Positions 44,701-56,900 of a stretch of DNA of 64,000 nucleotides are shown piece by piece. The notes under the pieces are model-generated. The model was given only the letters and a program-made list of their open reading frames with translations, ran no database searches and was not told the origin of the DNA. Within the stretch, counting starts at the first letter, position 1. Each line of letters starts with the position of its first letter. The DNA is from Ifrita kowaldi (lineage: Eukaryota; Chordata; Aves; Passeriformes; Cinclosomatidae): NCBI GenBank assembly GCA_013398055.1, contig VZRS01004516.1, positions 124,001 to 188,000 of the forward strand, in the 5' to 3' direction. A program made the position numbers and the translations under genes.

Positions 44701-47103
44701 TATTTTTAGACTTCACTGATGCTCTCCCCGTCCATTATCCCCAGGTCACCACCCTGTCTTCAGCAGAAGCTATTTTTAAGTGTTTGGTTGTTGGAAAGCA
44801 GAACTTTCTAGCCATGACAAATCTCAGAACTCTGTCATCCCCTGGTTTTAGAAGCCTCAAGCTGAAGCAATTATCAATCAGTATTTGGGAGTGCTGCCCT
44901 TCACTGGCCTGCTGAGCCTTTTGCTTGTTAGCTCTGTTGTTATTTGGCTGATTTTCCACACCGAGCAGGAGCAAACAGAAGCATCTAGAGCAATGTATAA
45001 GGTGCTTTTGTCAGGTTCAGAGAAAGTGTTGGTCGTTCATTTATTAAGCCAATATCTTTATTTGCAGGGTGCTTGAGACAGAACATTTCTCAGTCTTCCT
45101 ATTTGCTTTCTGTTGATTACAAGAGTCACCTTTTTGACAGGAATTTCTCATTACTTGTCTGTTGTGTAGCAGCAAACTCCTCTCCTATGACTGCTGGATA
45201 ATATAAAAGGGCTTAAGAATAAATTTCCTAACAGGCTCAGAATTATTCATCCTACAGATATTTCATTCATGTCACAGTGAGCTGGCACTGTGTCTTCTTC
45301 CTCTCCCTGCTTGCCTCTAAATCAAGAGCAGCAGATTCCATCTTCCTCCTGGAATTTTGTATTAATCTGTTGGTAATGATGCTCTTCCAGACAAGCTGCA
45401 CAGAACTAACATGCATCAGCAGAGATGAAAAAGAGGGCAGTATGATGCTGCAGAAGAAGATGGGAACCTCAGAATGGGAAAAAAGGAGAAGAAAACTGGC
45501 ACTACCTGCAGGTAGTTTTATTCTGTGGACTGATGTTAATCAGTAGAGAAGGAACCTTTGTGTTTCTCTACAGAACACTGCAAGGAGAAATTGTCATTGA
45601 ATACTTCAAATTGTGTAAGGCAGAAGTAGGATTTTATTCTGGCTTTAATTTTTTTTTCCCTAACAAGTAAACTCTTTCATTTAATTTAGTGAAGGGAGAA
45701 AAGTATATGAAATACTGCTAAAACATAAGGGATGGCAACATGTAAAGAAGTTGAGTACTTTACCCTTACTTTAAATATTTCACCAATTCATATAATCCTT
45801 CCAGAATTACTGAAAGCTTCCTGCTTTGTTTAAAGATGGGGTATAAAACACTGAACAAGCTCAGGAGAAAGCAGACCAGGAAAATGCACTATTTTTATGT
45901 CACAGAAACATTGCTGGCACTTCAGTCTGTGCCAATCAGTGGCTGAAGTCTGCAGTATTTTGATAGTGAGATCCCACAGGACTGCTGGGATACAGCACTG
46001 GGCCTTTAAATAATGTGGTTATAACCTCTGCTCAAGAGGAGCTGGACATGCTGCTAACCCGAGAACTGATTTTAGCAATATTTTATGATCTTATCAATAT
46101 ATTATATTTATGATATAAATATATCACTGTAAGCCCAAGAAAAAAACAGAGTAAATGGGACAATTTACTCCAGAACAGGGAGTCTCAGTCAGCCTGAGGG
46201 ATTTATTGAAAAGTTACTGTGCTCCCAGAGGTGCTTCGGATATGGGGAGTATTTCACCCACAGCTGAGGAACCTCAGGAAGTCAAGGCCAGTGTTTGAAG
46301 GGCCTGGGGCACGTCTCGTCCTCCAAAGGCAGCTTTGGGTAGGAACCAGAGTAGAAATGCAGGTGTTAGAGGAAAGCACGAGCTGTTTGAGCTGACAAAC
46401 TGCAGCACAATGAGAAACACCAGCAACAGTGAGCAGAATGGCCAGAAGAAAATATAAATACACATGGATGCAGCTCCCTAAAGATGCATAAATAACTCTT
46501 TCACGCTCTGCTTGGCACCTGTTACCTCTTCCAAATTCGTTTCCAGTTTTTCCTCTGGGTGCCCCTGGGGCTCCAGCTGCTCTGTGAGGGGGGAGATTCT
46601 CCCCGTGGGCTCCGCAGGAGCCGTCCCGGAGCTGTCAGCGGTGGTGGTGGTCTCCAGGTAAGACAGCAGCTTTCTCCACGTCTTTTCATCACATCTACAC
46701 AGATCATCAAAAGGAAAGAGTTAGTGAAGCCTCATGGTGAAGGTCTGTGGTTGCAACAGCCAGTTTTCCTGTGGAATTCTTGGCAGCACGGATCACAAAT
46801 GAGTGTTTTGGCTGACACTAATTAGGGCTCGGTGGGAATATCCAGCAGGCTGTTCCCCACAGGCCACAAAGGATGGGCAAAAAACTTCTGACTGCAGCCA
46901 CAGGACCTTCAGATCATGAAATTACCTTTGCAAAGGGCTCAAACAGCGTTAATTAGTGAATTAAACCTACCCAGTGCCACAGCAAGGGAGCTTGGCCAGG
47001 ATCTTCCTCACGTGGTCCAGCTGGGGAGCCCGGTCGCCTGCCCACTTCTCCTCCTCCTCGTCAGAGGCCGCCTGGCCCTCCACGGAGCGGAAGAGCTGAT
47101 CCT
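41640..47103 (-). CDS. EFCC1: EFCC1 (EF-hand and coiled-coil domain protein), C-terminal part
   Basis: Six minus-strand exons join in consistent phase: 47103-46971, 46694-46526, 44446-44405, 44040-43882, 43368-43299 and 41773-41640. They encode about 234 residues and end in TGA. Landmarks match human EFCC1 as I remember it: DQLFRSVEGQAASDEEE, a cysteine pair before CDEKTWRKLLSYLE, the coiled-coil segment LGELQQKVEE...MLETERVRLSL, EEKLMDVLQLLQQLRDL, NISKRALGKILLSTLESC and the C-terminal NPLVISC. Human EFCC1 is about 600 residues, so this is the C-terminal 40%; the EF-hand region and first coiled coil are not visible. Function is poorly known; the visible part is predicted soluble, with no signal peptide or membrane helix. 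It lies next to GP9 on the same strand, as in human. Confidence 0.93.
43299..43368 (-). CDS. EFCC1: EFCC1 exon NISKRALGK
   Basis: 70 nt: 23 codons plus one base of a split Gly. Encodes NISKRALGKILLSTLESC then RDPQP. The acceptor is TTTTTTAAAG and the donor is GTAAGG. Almost the same as the remembered human segment. Confidence 0.94.
43882..44040 (-). CDS. EFCC1: EFCC1 exon, main coiled coil
   Basis: 159 nt, 53 codons in phase 0, from MKGPLLGELQQKVEEAE to LLQQLRDL. Leucine-rich heptads throughout. The acceptor is TGTTTTGTGCAG and the donor is GTATGC. This is one of the best-conserved parts of the protein. Confidence 0.94.
44405..44446 (-). CDS. EFCC1: EFCC1 42-nt small exon
   Basis: 14 codons, VAAVEELQDKDMAV, phase 0 at both ends. 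The acceptor is TGAGTGTACAG and the donor is GTGAGG. The heptad-like spacing of V, V, L and M suits the start of the coiled coil that follows. Being a multiple of three, it could be skipped without a frameshift. Confidence 0.8.
46526..46694 (-). CDS. EFCC1: EFCC1 exon, Thr/Ser/Pro-rich linker
   Basis: 169 nt: one base completing Gly, then 56 codons. Starts CDEKTWRKLLSYLE, then TTTTADSSGTAPAEPTGR, then an acidic stretch ending NLEE. The acceptor is GATCTGTGTAG and the donor is GTAACA. The linker does not resemble the equivalent human stretch as I recall it. Confidence 0.9.
46971..47103 (-). CDS. EFCC1: EFCC1 exon, acidic conserved segment
   Basis: 133 nt: two bases of a split codon (likely Glu), 43 codons, two bases of a split Gly. 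Starts DQLFRSVEGQAASDEEEEKW and ends LAKLPCCGT. The acceptor is TTTCCCAGCAG and the donor is GTAGGT. Confidence 0.92.
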
Positions 47104-50100
47104 CTGCTGGGAAACAGGGACCCCTCAGCAGCACCCCAACAACCCCCAGGTAAACCCTGAGCCAGAAAGAGGTGAGAGCTTAAACCCCCAGAGAAACACC
47201 GGGCAGGGTCCCCCAGCATCCCCGGGAAGGGGCTGAGGCAGCTGCAGCAAAGATCCTTATTTTAACAGTCCTGGATATTTCAGTGCTCTGTTGTGGGTAA
47301 CTTGGAGCTGTTTCACCTCAATTCTCTTCCTTCCTTGAGTTGCTCTAAGGCAAGGACAAGTGTGAGGGATCAGTTGTTGGGGGACAGTTACTGTGCAAGT
47401 ACACAATTTTTTTTATTTGTTCGTCTCTCTGAGTGAGTTTTTCTGTCTAACGAATCCTATTTTACTCGATGGAACATTCTTCCCCGTTTTAAAATCTACA
47501 ACCCCACAATCTATTTGTATGAAAAGTTTTTATATATGTTTATATATATAAACATTCTATATAAAGTGAAAGTTTATATGTGCTAAAAAGCTGTTTGTAC
47601 TTGAAGTAGTGTAATTTTATGTGGAAACTCTCTTTGAGCTGGCAAAGTGTTTGATTTGATAAAAACATTTGTAAAAGCAGGTTTACTTTGTAAGTCTACC
47701 CAGATGAAGAACATGCTACAGTGTTAATTGTATTTGCATGTCACTATTTTTAACATTCCCAAGCAGCTGCTCGCCAGCTCCATTCAGCACACACCTAAAA
47801 TGCAATTTTTTGTCACCACAAACAGCTCTCCAGTCTGCAGTAAAGGTGCCTTGTAACTCAGAGTTATTGTCAGATAAGTGCTTTTGTGGTCTTTGAACTG
47901 GATGTGCCCAAAATAATAAATCACTGCAGGGAAGCCAAAGTGTGCAAGGTTATGGCAGTTGTTGGGGCTACATGTGCTAAACAGTTTGGGCCTGTCCAGA
48001 GTCACTGGAGCAGCCAGGAGGTTTCCAAGGAGTGTGGCTGTACAGAGTATTAACTGCAAATTGTTTCCTTGGAAATTATTTTCACTGAGGTTCTGCATTT
48101 CTATTTACAGAGAAATGAAATCTTTATACTTTTTAAGCCAGGAAAAAAAGTTTTAGTGGGATGACTCATGTGGAAAAAAGCAGTTTTAAATCATAGCTCT
48201 AAGTGATAAGTTCAGTCTTCTATTAAACATAACATTCTGCGGGGAGTGAGGAGTGGAAATCTGGGATATAAGGTTTTATGCAGGTCTAGGGTTTCAAGAC
48301 TTATTGGGATCGGTTTGTGGTGCAGTGGTTCAATGTCTCTGTCAGTTGTGCTGCTGCTGGTCCTGCCGAGGAGCGAGGCAGGGCAGTGTTTGGGGCTGGC
48401 TTTGGGGCTGGCTTTGGGGCTGGGTACCGTGGTCGGCGATGCCGGTGGGCGAGCGGCGATCCCGCGGTGCCACGGACGCTCCACGTGTGCCCCCCGGCTC
48501 GGCTGCTCCCTCCTGCTGCTCCTCACTGCCCCCACGGGGAGCCTGGCATCGCCCCGGGTCCGACCTGGGAAAGAGGCCAAGGTGAAGCTGACTTGCAGTT
48601 TGGAAAAGTTTGGAAAATCAAGATGTGCCTAGCATGGCACACGAACGGCTTTGGTGGGATGCGGGTGTTGGGACTCGCTGAGGAACGGGGCCATCGACCC
48701 CAAGAGCTGCCTGGGGTGGCTTCCCCGACAACCAAAGGAAGGTGGGTTCCAGCTGTGCTTTGGACAAGAGGAGCTGAGCAGTACCTGTAACTTTTAGGTC
48801 AAAGACCTCTAGAAATTGTGTATGGAACAGTCTGCTCTGTCCACAGGCACCTGCACCCAGTGCCTTGGGCTCAGAAATGCCAGGGAGTTTGATCCACGTC
48901 GAGTGAGCACTGGGATGAAGCAGAGTCAGAGCTGAGCAGCCAAAAAGGACAATCCAGAAATGGTGGCACACCTGGAAACCAGGGACTTGCAGGTGAGAGG
49001 CATCTCAGAATGGGTGTCAGCATTGCTGACAGCCTCGTTTGGAACCGTCCTGGTCTGAGGTCAGTGAGGGGGTATCACATCTGTGGGTTTTAAAGGAATG
49101 GCTCTCAAGGGATGGGTAACAAGACCAAATAATGTAACTGAGGAACAGGAGGCCTCAAAGGGACCAACAAAATAGATTTTGAAAACAGTAATTTAGTTGT
49201 GGAGGACAGCGATTGTGCTGATGGAGGAAATTGTAATTACCCAAGTGGACAGCACTGGGGGAGTGCCTTCAGAGAAACGGAGTAGCACGTGCTAGAGGAA
49301 AAACTCCCAATGTATTTGTGTAGCTGAGTTGAAAATCTTCTACCCAAACATGTAAGATAGTACAAACCATTGAGTGTATTGGGAACTCTTACTGTAGACG
49401 AAACAAAATCTAACAAACCTAATAACATAGATTTATTTTCTAATAATTCAATAAAATATTGATTTTGGTAAGAAGAATGGAATGTGAAACAACAGACATG
49501 ATGAGTCCATTGGAGCTGCTGATGTCTTTTGATTGGAATATTTGTTTTGATTCAGTTTTGCTCCTACCTAGGGAAGTACTAAAAGGCAGCATTGCTATTT
49601 TAGAGGAATTAAAATGGAATTACACAATATAGTTGACAGAGAAAATTAATTCTGGGACTCCTGTTTACACGTAAAATAGTAAATAAGGTCTATGGAATTG
49701 AAAGGTGTCACATGATACTAAGCTTATTTTAAGAATCTTGGGTTTTTTCACACAACATACATAATATGCAAATTATTTTCATAAAATGTTACTGAAATGA
49801 GAACTACAAAGAATTTTAAAAGTTAGACTCGCAGTAAGAAACTCGTAGGAGCTGTTGTGTTGTTCACAAAGAACCCACACGAAGAAGAAAACAAACCACA
49901 TTCAAGACTTTCACAGCAAATTAAGTTCCCTCCAAATTCTCCCGTAGATTAGTTTTGGTCTGGCGAATATTGAATATTTCCTTTATTTAACACATTAAAT
50001 AGCAAAAATTGAGAGCCAAAGCCCTTAGCAGACGGGTCCTGCTGACACAAGTTGTATAACGCGACCTTGCTGCCCAAACCCTGTCAGCGCTTCCTGCCTG

Positions 50101-53100
50101 TAAATGCAGCTGCAGCTGCAGGGGGACTTTGGCTGCAGGGACAGAGCAGCTGAGGCCACGCTGGACACCAGAACTGCAGAGCCTTTTGTTCAGCACAGCC
50201 GCTCCCAGCTCCTGAGCAGCCACACCAATCGTAGCTCCCTTACTGCCTGCGAAAGTCTAAGGAGTAAACAGGATCATGACTTTAACAGCAACGAAAGTCG
50301 CTGTTTGAAAACATCAGCAGGGAAGAAGCTGAGCTAAACCTTGCTGAGAAGCCAGCACTTACTTTACCCCCCTGAGAAGGGCTGGCTGCGTTAAAAACTA
50401 ATGACTTATTTCATGTGCAATTTGTGGCATTATTTAGCTTAGCAACAACTGGATTTCCTGTAAAGTCAAGGGAAATAGCAATCCCCAGAAAGGAGCCTGG
50501 ACAGTCATCAGTGCTGGAAAAAAAAATCACGGAGCAGTGCACAAATAAAATGCACCGTAAAGCCTGGACATTCAGAGTGGGGGCTCTGGGAAGCACCACA
50601 GAGCTGCAGAGCTCGGGACAGCTACTGGGGATATTCCTTTCCCAGGGATATTGCATTTTACTTCCCTGCAATGTGCTGATTTTCTGGTACTCAACAGGAA
50701 TCTTTTGGAATTTCTTGAGCACTGTAGCTGGTGCCTGAGCAGATTGTTCTTTTGGTTCGAGCTGCAGTATAATTTAGATTGTTTGGGTTTCAGACGCTAG
50801 AGTTAGTTCGCATAACACAGAGATGCCGACGTTTCAGTGAATATTTATTGCAGTAGCGGAGTTGGTTAGGATTTTAACCTATAAAACATGGACTATATTC
50901 AAGTATCATAAAAATCTTTTCCAGCAGGTGTGGGTGAAGGGGACTCGAGGAAGAGCTGGCAGCAGGGATCCTCACTGATTCTCAAACCCAGGTTTAATTC
51001 TTTCCTCATTGGTATTCATACAGCATCAGTTGGGTCTCCATAAATGAGGAGAAGAGTGAATAAACAGCACATTTGTTTGGGGCAAAGATCAGAGGGGGGA
51101 GCGGCGCTGGAGGTGCCTGGGAAGGTTTGTGTAGGGTGAGCGTGGCAAGGCTTCCATGGAGACGGGGAAACAGCCCCCATTCATCCCAGAGCCTTTGTCC
51201 CCGGCACAATGGGCAGCCCCAGCGCAGGAACACTGAAGAGGGGAGAGTTTGCAAAGTACTGGCCCTTAAAGTAATGTCCATGACTAATTGGCTTTTAATT
51301 GGCTCTGCCGTATTGTTATGGAAACATCGAGCTGCAGGAAAACCCACCTGCCTCTGGTGCTGAGCAGATCTGGGACTTAAATAATTCCTGACTGATCACA
51401 AAATAACTCTGAGGAATTATTAACTTTGCATTCACAGACCTTTAAGTCGTCTCTTTTAGAAACTTACTTGGAGCAGATCAAACAATGTGGGTGTATATTG
51501 CCCTGAGTGCAGTTACACTCAGAGCCATATTTTATTTTCGAAGTGTATGACTTGTGGTTTTTAACCAAAACGAGGTATGACTTTTATTTTTATACTATGT
51601 TACCTAAACTGTCAGAGTTCAGGTAATTCAGAATGGTTTCAGATTTGGCTTATCCCCTGCAGGACTTCGAGACTTTAGGTGTGCACATTTTTGAATTATT
51701 TATGACTTTTCATTTACCGTTGAGATTAAGTATGTTTTCACACCGGAGCTGAGTGTCTGTGTGGGTTTTCTGAATACATCTTTCTCTGGTTGGTGCTGTG
51801 AGCTCCCCTCCAACAGAAATCCTAGGAATGAACTTTCTGTGATCAATCCAGATGCTTAATCTCAGCTTTTAAACAACTTACTCTGTCAGGCATTAAAGAT
51901 AAGTGTTTAAAGATTTTAGTGGCTCTAATAAAGATCACTAAATAGCCTGGCTTTATATGGGTAGTTATAAATATAGTTATAGCTACAATTATCATGGTTA
52001 CAGTTCTGGGAGGTTTCCTGTTGCTGGCTGATGATTTTCATTTTCTTGCCAAAATCACCATCTTCTAGAAGAAAATCCTTTAAGTGATGGCCACGTGTTC
52101 TCTTGCCAACCCTTCCACCTCCCTGCCTGTCGGATACAAGCAGGCAAATCCTGGAATGGCGCTGTCACACACAGCAGAACTCTGCCTTGCTGCCCTCCCT
52201 GTGGTGGCTTCAAGCGCTTTGGAGACAGCCCAAAGCTGGGTGCTGGACCCCCAAAATGCTGAGCAGCACGGCTGTCCCTGGGTCACAACAACACTCAGGG
52301 TCCAGAGGGGCTTTATTCAGTATTGTCCTGACCCCCTGACTGGCTGCTGGTTAAACAACAGCGCAGCCCTGCCAATCCTCCCAGCCCAGAGAGCAAACAG
52401 CCCTTTGGTAGACCTGGTGATGCTCATGTGAGAATAAATTCTCACTCAGGACCGTGCTTATGCCCAGCCAGGTGCTCCTTGATGTCCCTTTTACCCTGGA
52501 GTTCTGTGATTTCCAGTCGGGGGGACAGTCCCGTTGGTGTACAAGCTCTCTCTGGACATTTTTTGAGACCTGCTTTTGGTCAGCCCGAAAAGAATCGCAA
52601 CAGAGGCTTGTGGAGGCAAACACAGCCACACCCCCACACGCCCGTGCCAGAATTGCCTGGATACATTCTGTTTGTCCTTCCTGCTTTTCAAACTCAGATT
52701 TTTAGGATGCTGTCTCTCCGGGTGTCCTGACTTGGATTTTACAGAAAGATGCTTGAAAGCCTACAACCAACAGCTAATAACTAAGATACTGCGGCGTTCT
52801 GAGCACTGCCAGCTCTAACCAGGGCACTTGACACGAAGCATGGAAGGCAGGGAAAGCAGAGCTCTGCTCCTGGGGATCCTTTCCTCTGCCACTGCTTGTG
52901 TAACAGCCCTCACCCCTCGTGTGCTCCTTCACGTAGACGTGTGCTGTTTAATCCCCAGGAATCCTTCCCTTATCTCCCGTGTGCTGCAGTGTGTGCCAGT
53001 AAAAATCAAATGTCCAGGGAGCCTTTTAATGTGTTCCAGATGTGTTCTTCCTAACAGAGTCAGGGCGTACTTAACAGCTGGGTGAAGATCCCACTGAATT

Positions 53101-53835
53101 CCACTCTGAAAGCTTAAAAATGTGCCAAAGCCCTGTTTGATGTCTGCAAAGCTGCAGCTATCCCTGAGTGCGCTACAGACTCTGAAAGCTCCTACTTAAC
53201 TGGCATGTAAATTCCTTCGGGATTTATTTCAGCACCTCACAGATTTAGAGCCCCGTGGATTTGGAGTGACAGAAGAGAAAGATGGCTCATTTAACAGCAA
53301 ACAGTGTGCCTTCAGCCGGCTGTGAGTTATTTCTGAGCCGCTCTTCCTAAGCATTTGGGAAAATTTGTCAGGAATGTGTAAGGAGAGGGGCTGCAAGCAC
53401 CAGTTGTGCATCCAAGCTGGGTATTTCTTAGGAGGTGTGCAAGGGCTTTCTGGTGCCTGCAGGTTCCCAGTGCTCCTGCAGGAGAGCTGGGCTGGGGGTG
53501 TCGCTGAGCAGGGGGAGCAGGAGGCACTGGGACACCTGAGCTGAAGTGCCGGGAACGTGGGGAAGGTGCAGCTTCCACTCCTCAGATCCTGTCTCAGGAA
53601 GCAACAATTACCTCATCCCGTCGTGTTTGCTGGTTTGTAAAAACATCCTCAGAGCTTCAGAGAGTGCTGTTCTCTACCAGAGGCTCTGTAATTCTGCATG
53701 TTCCTTCAATCCAAGCTCCATGCCTGCTATTTCGATGCCTTTTAAATAGTTTTAAGTTTCCTGACAGCAGCCTATCCTTTGCCTTGTTGAAGTATTGTTC
53801 TGGTAGGTGACTGTGAAAAGCAACTCCCAAATTCA
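47104..53835. other. Non-coding DNA upstream of visible EFCC1 exons
   Basis: About 6.7 kb, presumably EFCC1 intron. I searched for the remembered human EFCC1 upstream segments and for EF-hand-like sequence on the minus strand and saw none. It holds an AT-rich patch near 47515-47570 and a CpG-richer block near 48420-48560. Confidence 0.45.
48389..48424. repeat. 12-bp tandem repeat, three copies
   Basis: Three copies of TTTGGGGCTGGC, the last differing by one base, at the edge of a short CpG-richer block (to about 48560). Confidence 0.92.
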
Positions 53836-53976
53836 CTCACAGGACTTCTCAGAATATTTTGAGTTGACAGGAACTCACAGGGATCAGTCTTAAGCGAATG
53901 ACCCAGAGCTGGATCAAACCCAGAACCTTGGCATTGTTAACACCGTGTTCTGACCAACTGAGCCCGTCTCAGGGCC
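53836..53976 (-). mobile_element. tRNA-Ile-derived SINE, TguSINE1-like
   Basis: On the minus strand, a tRNA-Ile-like head starts GGCCCTGAGACGGGCTCAGT (A-box-like D arm), continues AACAATGCCAAGG (anticodon and variable arms) and has a B-box-like GGGTTTGATCC. It is followed by CATTCGCTTAAGA and a CR1-like tail AACTCAAAATATTCTGAG. This order (tRNA-Ile head, short body, CR1-X-type 3' end) is the architecture of the zebra finch TguSINE1 family. The anticodon loop is mutated, so it is not a working tRNA. Confidence 0.8.
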
Positions 53977-56900
53977 AATTATGTTCCTTTGCAAATAATT
54001 ATAAGCTACTTGCCAGTTCCTAGAGACCAGAAGACGCTGCCTAGTGATTCTGCATTTATTAGGATCCCACCTGTGTTTTGACAGCGGGTAACAACTTCTA
54101 TTTTGTCTTTTGTTGGTGACATGGCTGAATAAGAAATGTTATCTGGAGGTCAAAAAGCCGGAGACAGGAGTGTGGTGTGACCATATGCAGCTGCTCCCTG
54201 GGTGTAAGAACTGATTTCCAGCACTGTGTTCAGCACTCTGCTCATCTCCCTTCTCCATGGCCAGACCTCTCCTTCTCTCAGCAGCACCTCCCATTTCTTT
54301 GATGATGCCCAGTCCAAGCAGGTTTGCGTTGTATTCATCACCAAAATCACTTAAATTTATCCAAATTTAAATTTACACAGACCCTTTTCTACTGCAGCAG
54401 AACACTTGATTCTATATGGCTCAGTGCTGCTGCTCTACCCCCTGAGCTCTGGCTGGGGTTATGTGGCCATCACAGGCTGCAGTGCAGAGCTAATAAATGA
54501 GAGAGATGCACGAAGCTGCTAGGAAAATTCCTCATGGGGAAGCTGGGTAAGCAGGATTCCTGTTTTCCCAGTCAATATTATTTTAACAGAAGGCTTTGGC
54601 TCTTTGCTTCTCTCTCTCTTTTTTTTTTTTTAAGCCAATGAAATGCTTAATTTCAATCTCTCCATGCAGCATCCCAGCTGTGTGTGAGGGGCTGCAGCTC
54701 TTTTGGGGGGACACATCGTGCTCCCCATCACGAGCAGCCCCTGCCCTCCCCAGGAGCCCCTCAGGGGGCAAAGACCCTTCCTTTGGACACTCTCACAGGT
54801 ATTTAGAAACAGATACTTCCTCTTGTTTTCAGAGAGCTTCCTCAATAGATTTCCACAGGAAAGGAGGGAAATCTGTATGAAAAACAGGAAGCAGTTCTCA
54901 GAAGCTTTCTGTAACCAGCACTAGGAGGAAGACTTAAAATAAATGTGGTTGTTTGAAGCAGTAGGTGATACCAGTCGTGTCATCTTATGTAAAAACAGTG
55001 ATTAAATTTAACATCATAGGGCTGCAGTAGAATTAAAAATCTCAGGTGTTTATAAAATATATTTAGTTTTTCATTGTAGTTGACAGTAGGTGACCAACAC
55101 TGAAACTCATGTAACCAGGTTTTTACACCATATTTTCTCTTTTTACTTTACTGCCATGGGCAACACTTTGGAAAACTTCCCATCTGTCTCAGTCTTGGAT
55201 GGGATCCCAAACTTTCTAATGCTGATCCCATTCCTCTTGGCTCCAATATAAGACATAATCTTTTCCCCTGGCTTTTTGACGTTCTATAACGCAGTCTCAA
55301 ATCCTGAGATTTATGCATTAGAAGGGAAGACAGGTCAAGATAAAATCTGACAAAATCTGACACGCAGAAATATTTGCTAATTAAAACCTTCCAGAGGTTT
55401 TGCACTGATCCTTTGTGATCCATCTTCAAACTCCCACAAAGTTCCAAATATTGTGGAACTGTTCTAGATTTTACTGTGGGCACTGAAAAGGGAAGGGGAA
55501 TTTGTAACTCTCCACCTCAAAAGCAAGTACAGCCACACTAGGAAAATGTTCCAGTTCATATCTGGCTGCACTGAGAAGCTTCTTAGGCTGTGGAGTGTTA
55601 GGTAGGTGACACAGGCCCATCAAAAAAGGGGATACAGCATCTGGAATGACCATTTTGGGGGAGAAACTCTTAAATTTGCAAATCCTTCAAAGGAAATCTG
55701 ACCTTACTTTTACTGTCACTTTCTACATTTCATAAAGCCAAACGTCAGAAAGAAGAAGATGGATTTGGCCTTCACAGCACGTTGTTTGCATTTGAGAACT
55801 TAGGGATGATATATTCTGTGCTCATTTCTAATACAGAAAACGGTAAAAAATGAAAGCAGAGGATGTTTCTAAGTTCCACTGCTGGGCTTTAGTAATTAGA
55901 CACATTGTGTTTCCAGAGATACATGAAATAAAAGTTCAAAATCCTCACAATGTGAAAGCATCTGAAACAAAATCTCTTTTATCCACTCTACTCAGCTGGC
56001 AATGCTGCTGGTTTGATTTTTAAAGCCATACCAGCAGCACCCCAGAATTTCAGGGAAACATTTCATATTTTACTTTTTGAAGTCTCCATCAGAGCGAGTG
56101 CAGAAGGCTTTGGAGATCTGAGCGAGTCCCTTTGAGGTCAGAGCACAAGCAGGAGTGATGTGCTGCAGAGTTCTGGGCTCCTTTCAGCTCAGTCCCACAA
56201 GAAAGCTGGATGGGTTTGGTTTGTTGCTCCAGCTAAAACTGTTGGAAGGGCTGGTGTTTGTCAAGAGACTGTTTCATCTGAGAGAGACTGAAAAAACAGC
56301 AGCAGGGCTTTGGAGTGAACGTAGATATTTCTTGGTTTTGTTTTCTGTAGAAACTTTGAACAACTAAATGGGGGGGAAAAAATCAATACAGTCTGTGCAA
56401 AGTGCAATATTGTTGTGGGGTTAAGCCTGAGGTTTATCAGCAGAGCCCCCTTCTCCCTCCAGGCCATCATTTATGGCTCTTTCAAATTCTCCTGATTGTT
56501 GTGAGTGCAAGCAATCAGTGCAGCCTTTCGCTGCAGGAATGTTTGCTGTCCTGTGATGTGCCAGGGGGTTCAGTAACTGAGAGAGACCCTAACAGTGCCC
56601 TGAGAGAGCATTTTCACACCCTGCAGTGATCAGCCTGGCACGAACAGCTAAAGGTAGCATTTAGCGTGCTCTGCCTGCCTTTTGGATTGTAAATCGCTCG
56701 GAACAGGGCAGGAGTACATTAAACATCATATATCTGGAGGGTCATTAAGAAAAGCTGCTGGCAGTAAACGGAGCCAGCTGTAGGTTTATGTCCTCCAAGG
56801 ATTAATGACAGCATCCCACGAGCATGCACGAGTCTGCTTTGCATTAGCAAAGGCTCACTGAGCTGCATTGATCCTGCCCAGAGCTGGGAGAGTCAGGATA

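Noticed and set aside
51470..51570. Cys- and His-rich minus-strand stretch (ECNCTQGNIHPHCLICSK) beside a GTAAGT donor-like site
   Set aside because: Only about 42 codons are open, the TAA stop coincides with the donor-like site, no acceptor fits well and the phase does not match EFCC1; probably coincidence.
53905..53976. Functional tRNA-Ile gene
   Set aside because: The anticodon loop and acceptor stem are mutated and the head continues into a CR1-like tail, so it is a SINE copy.
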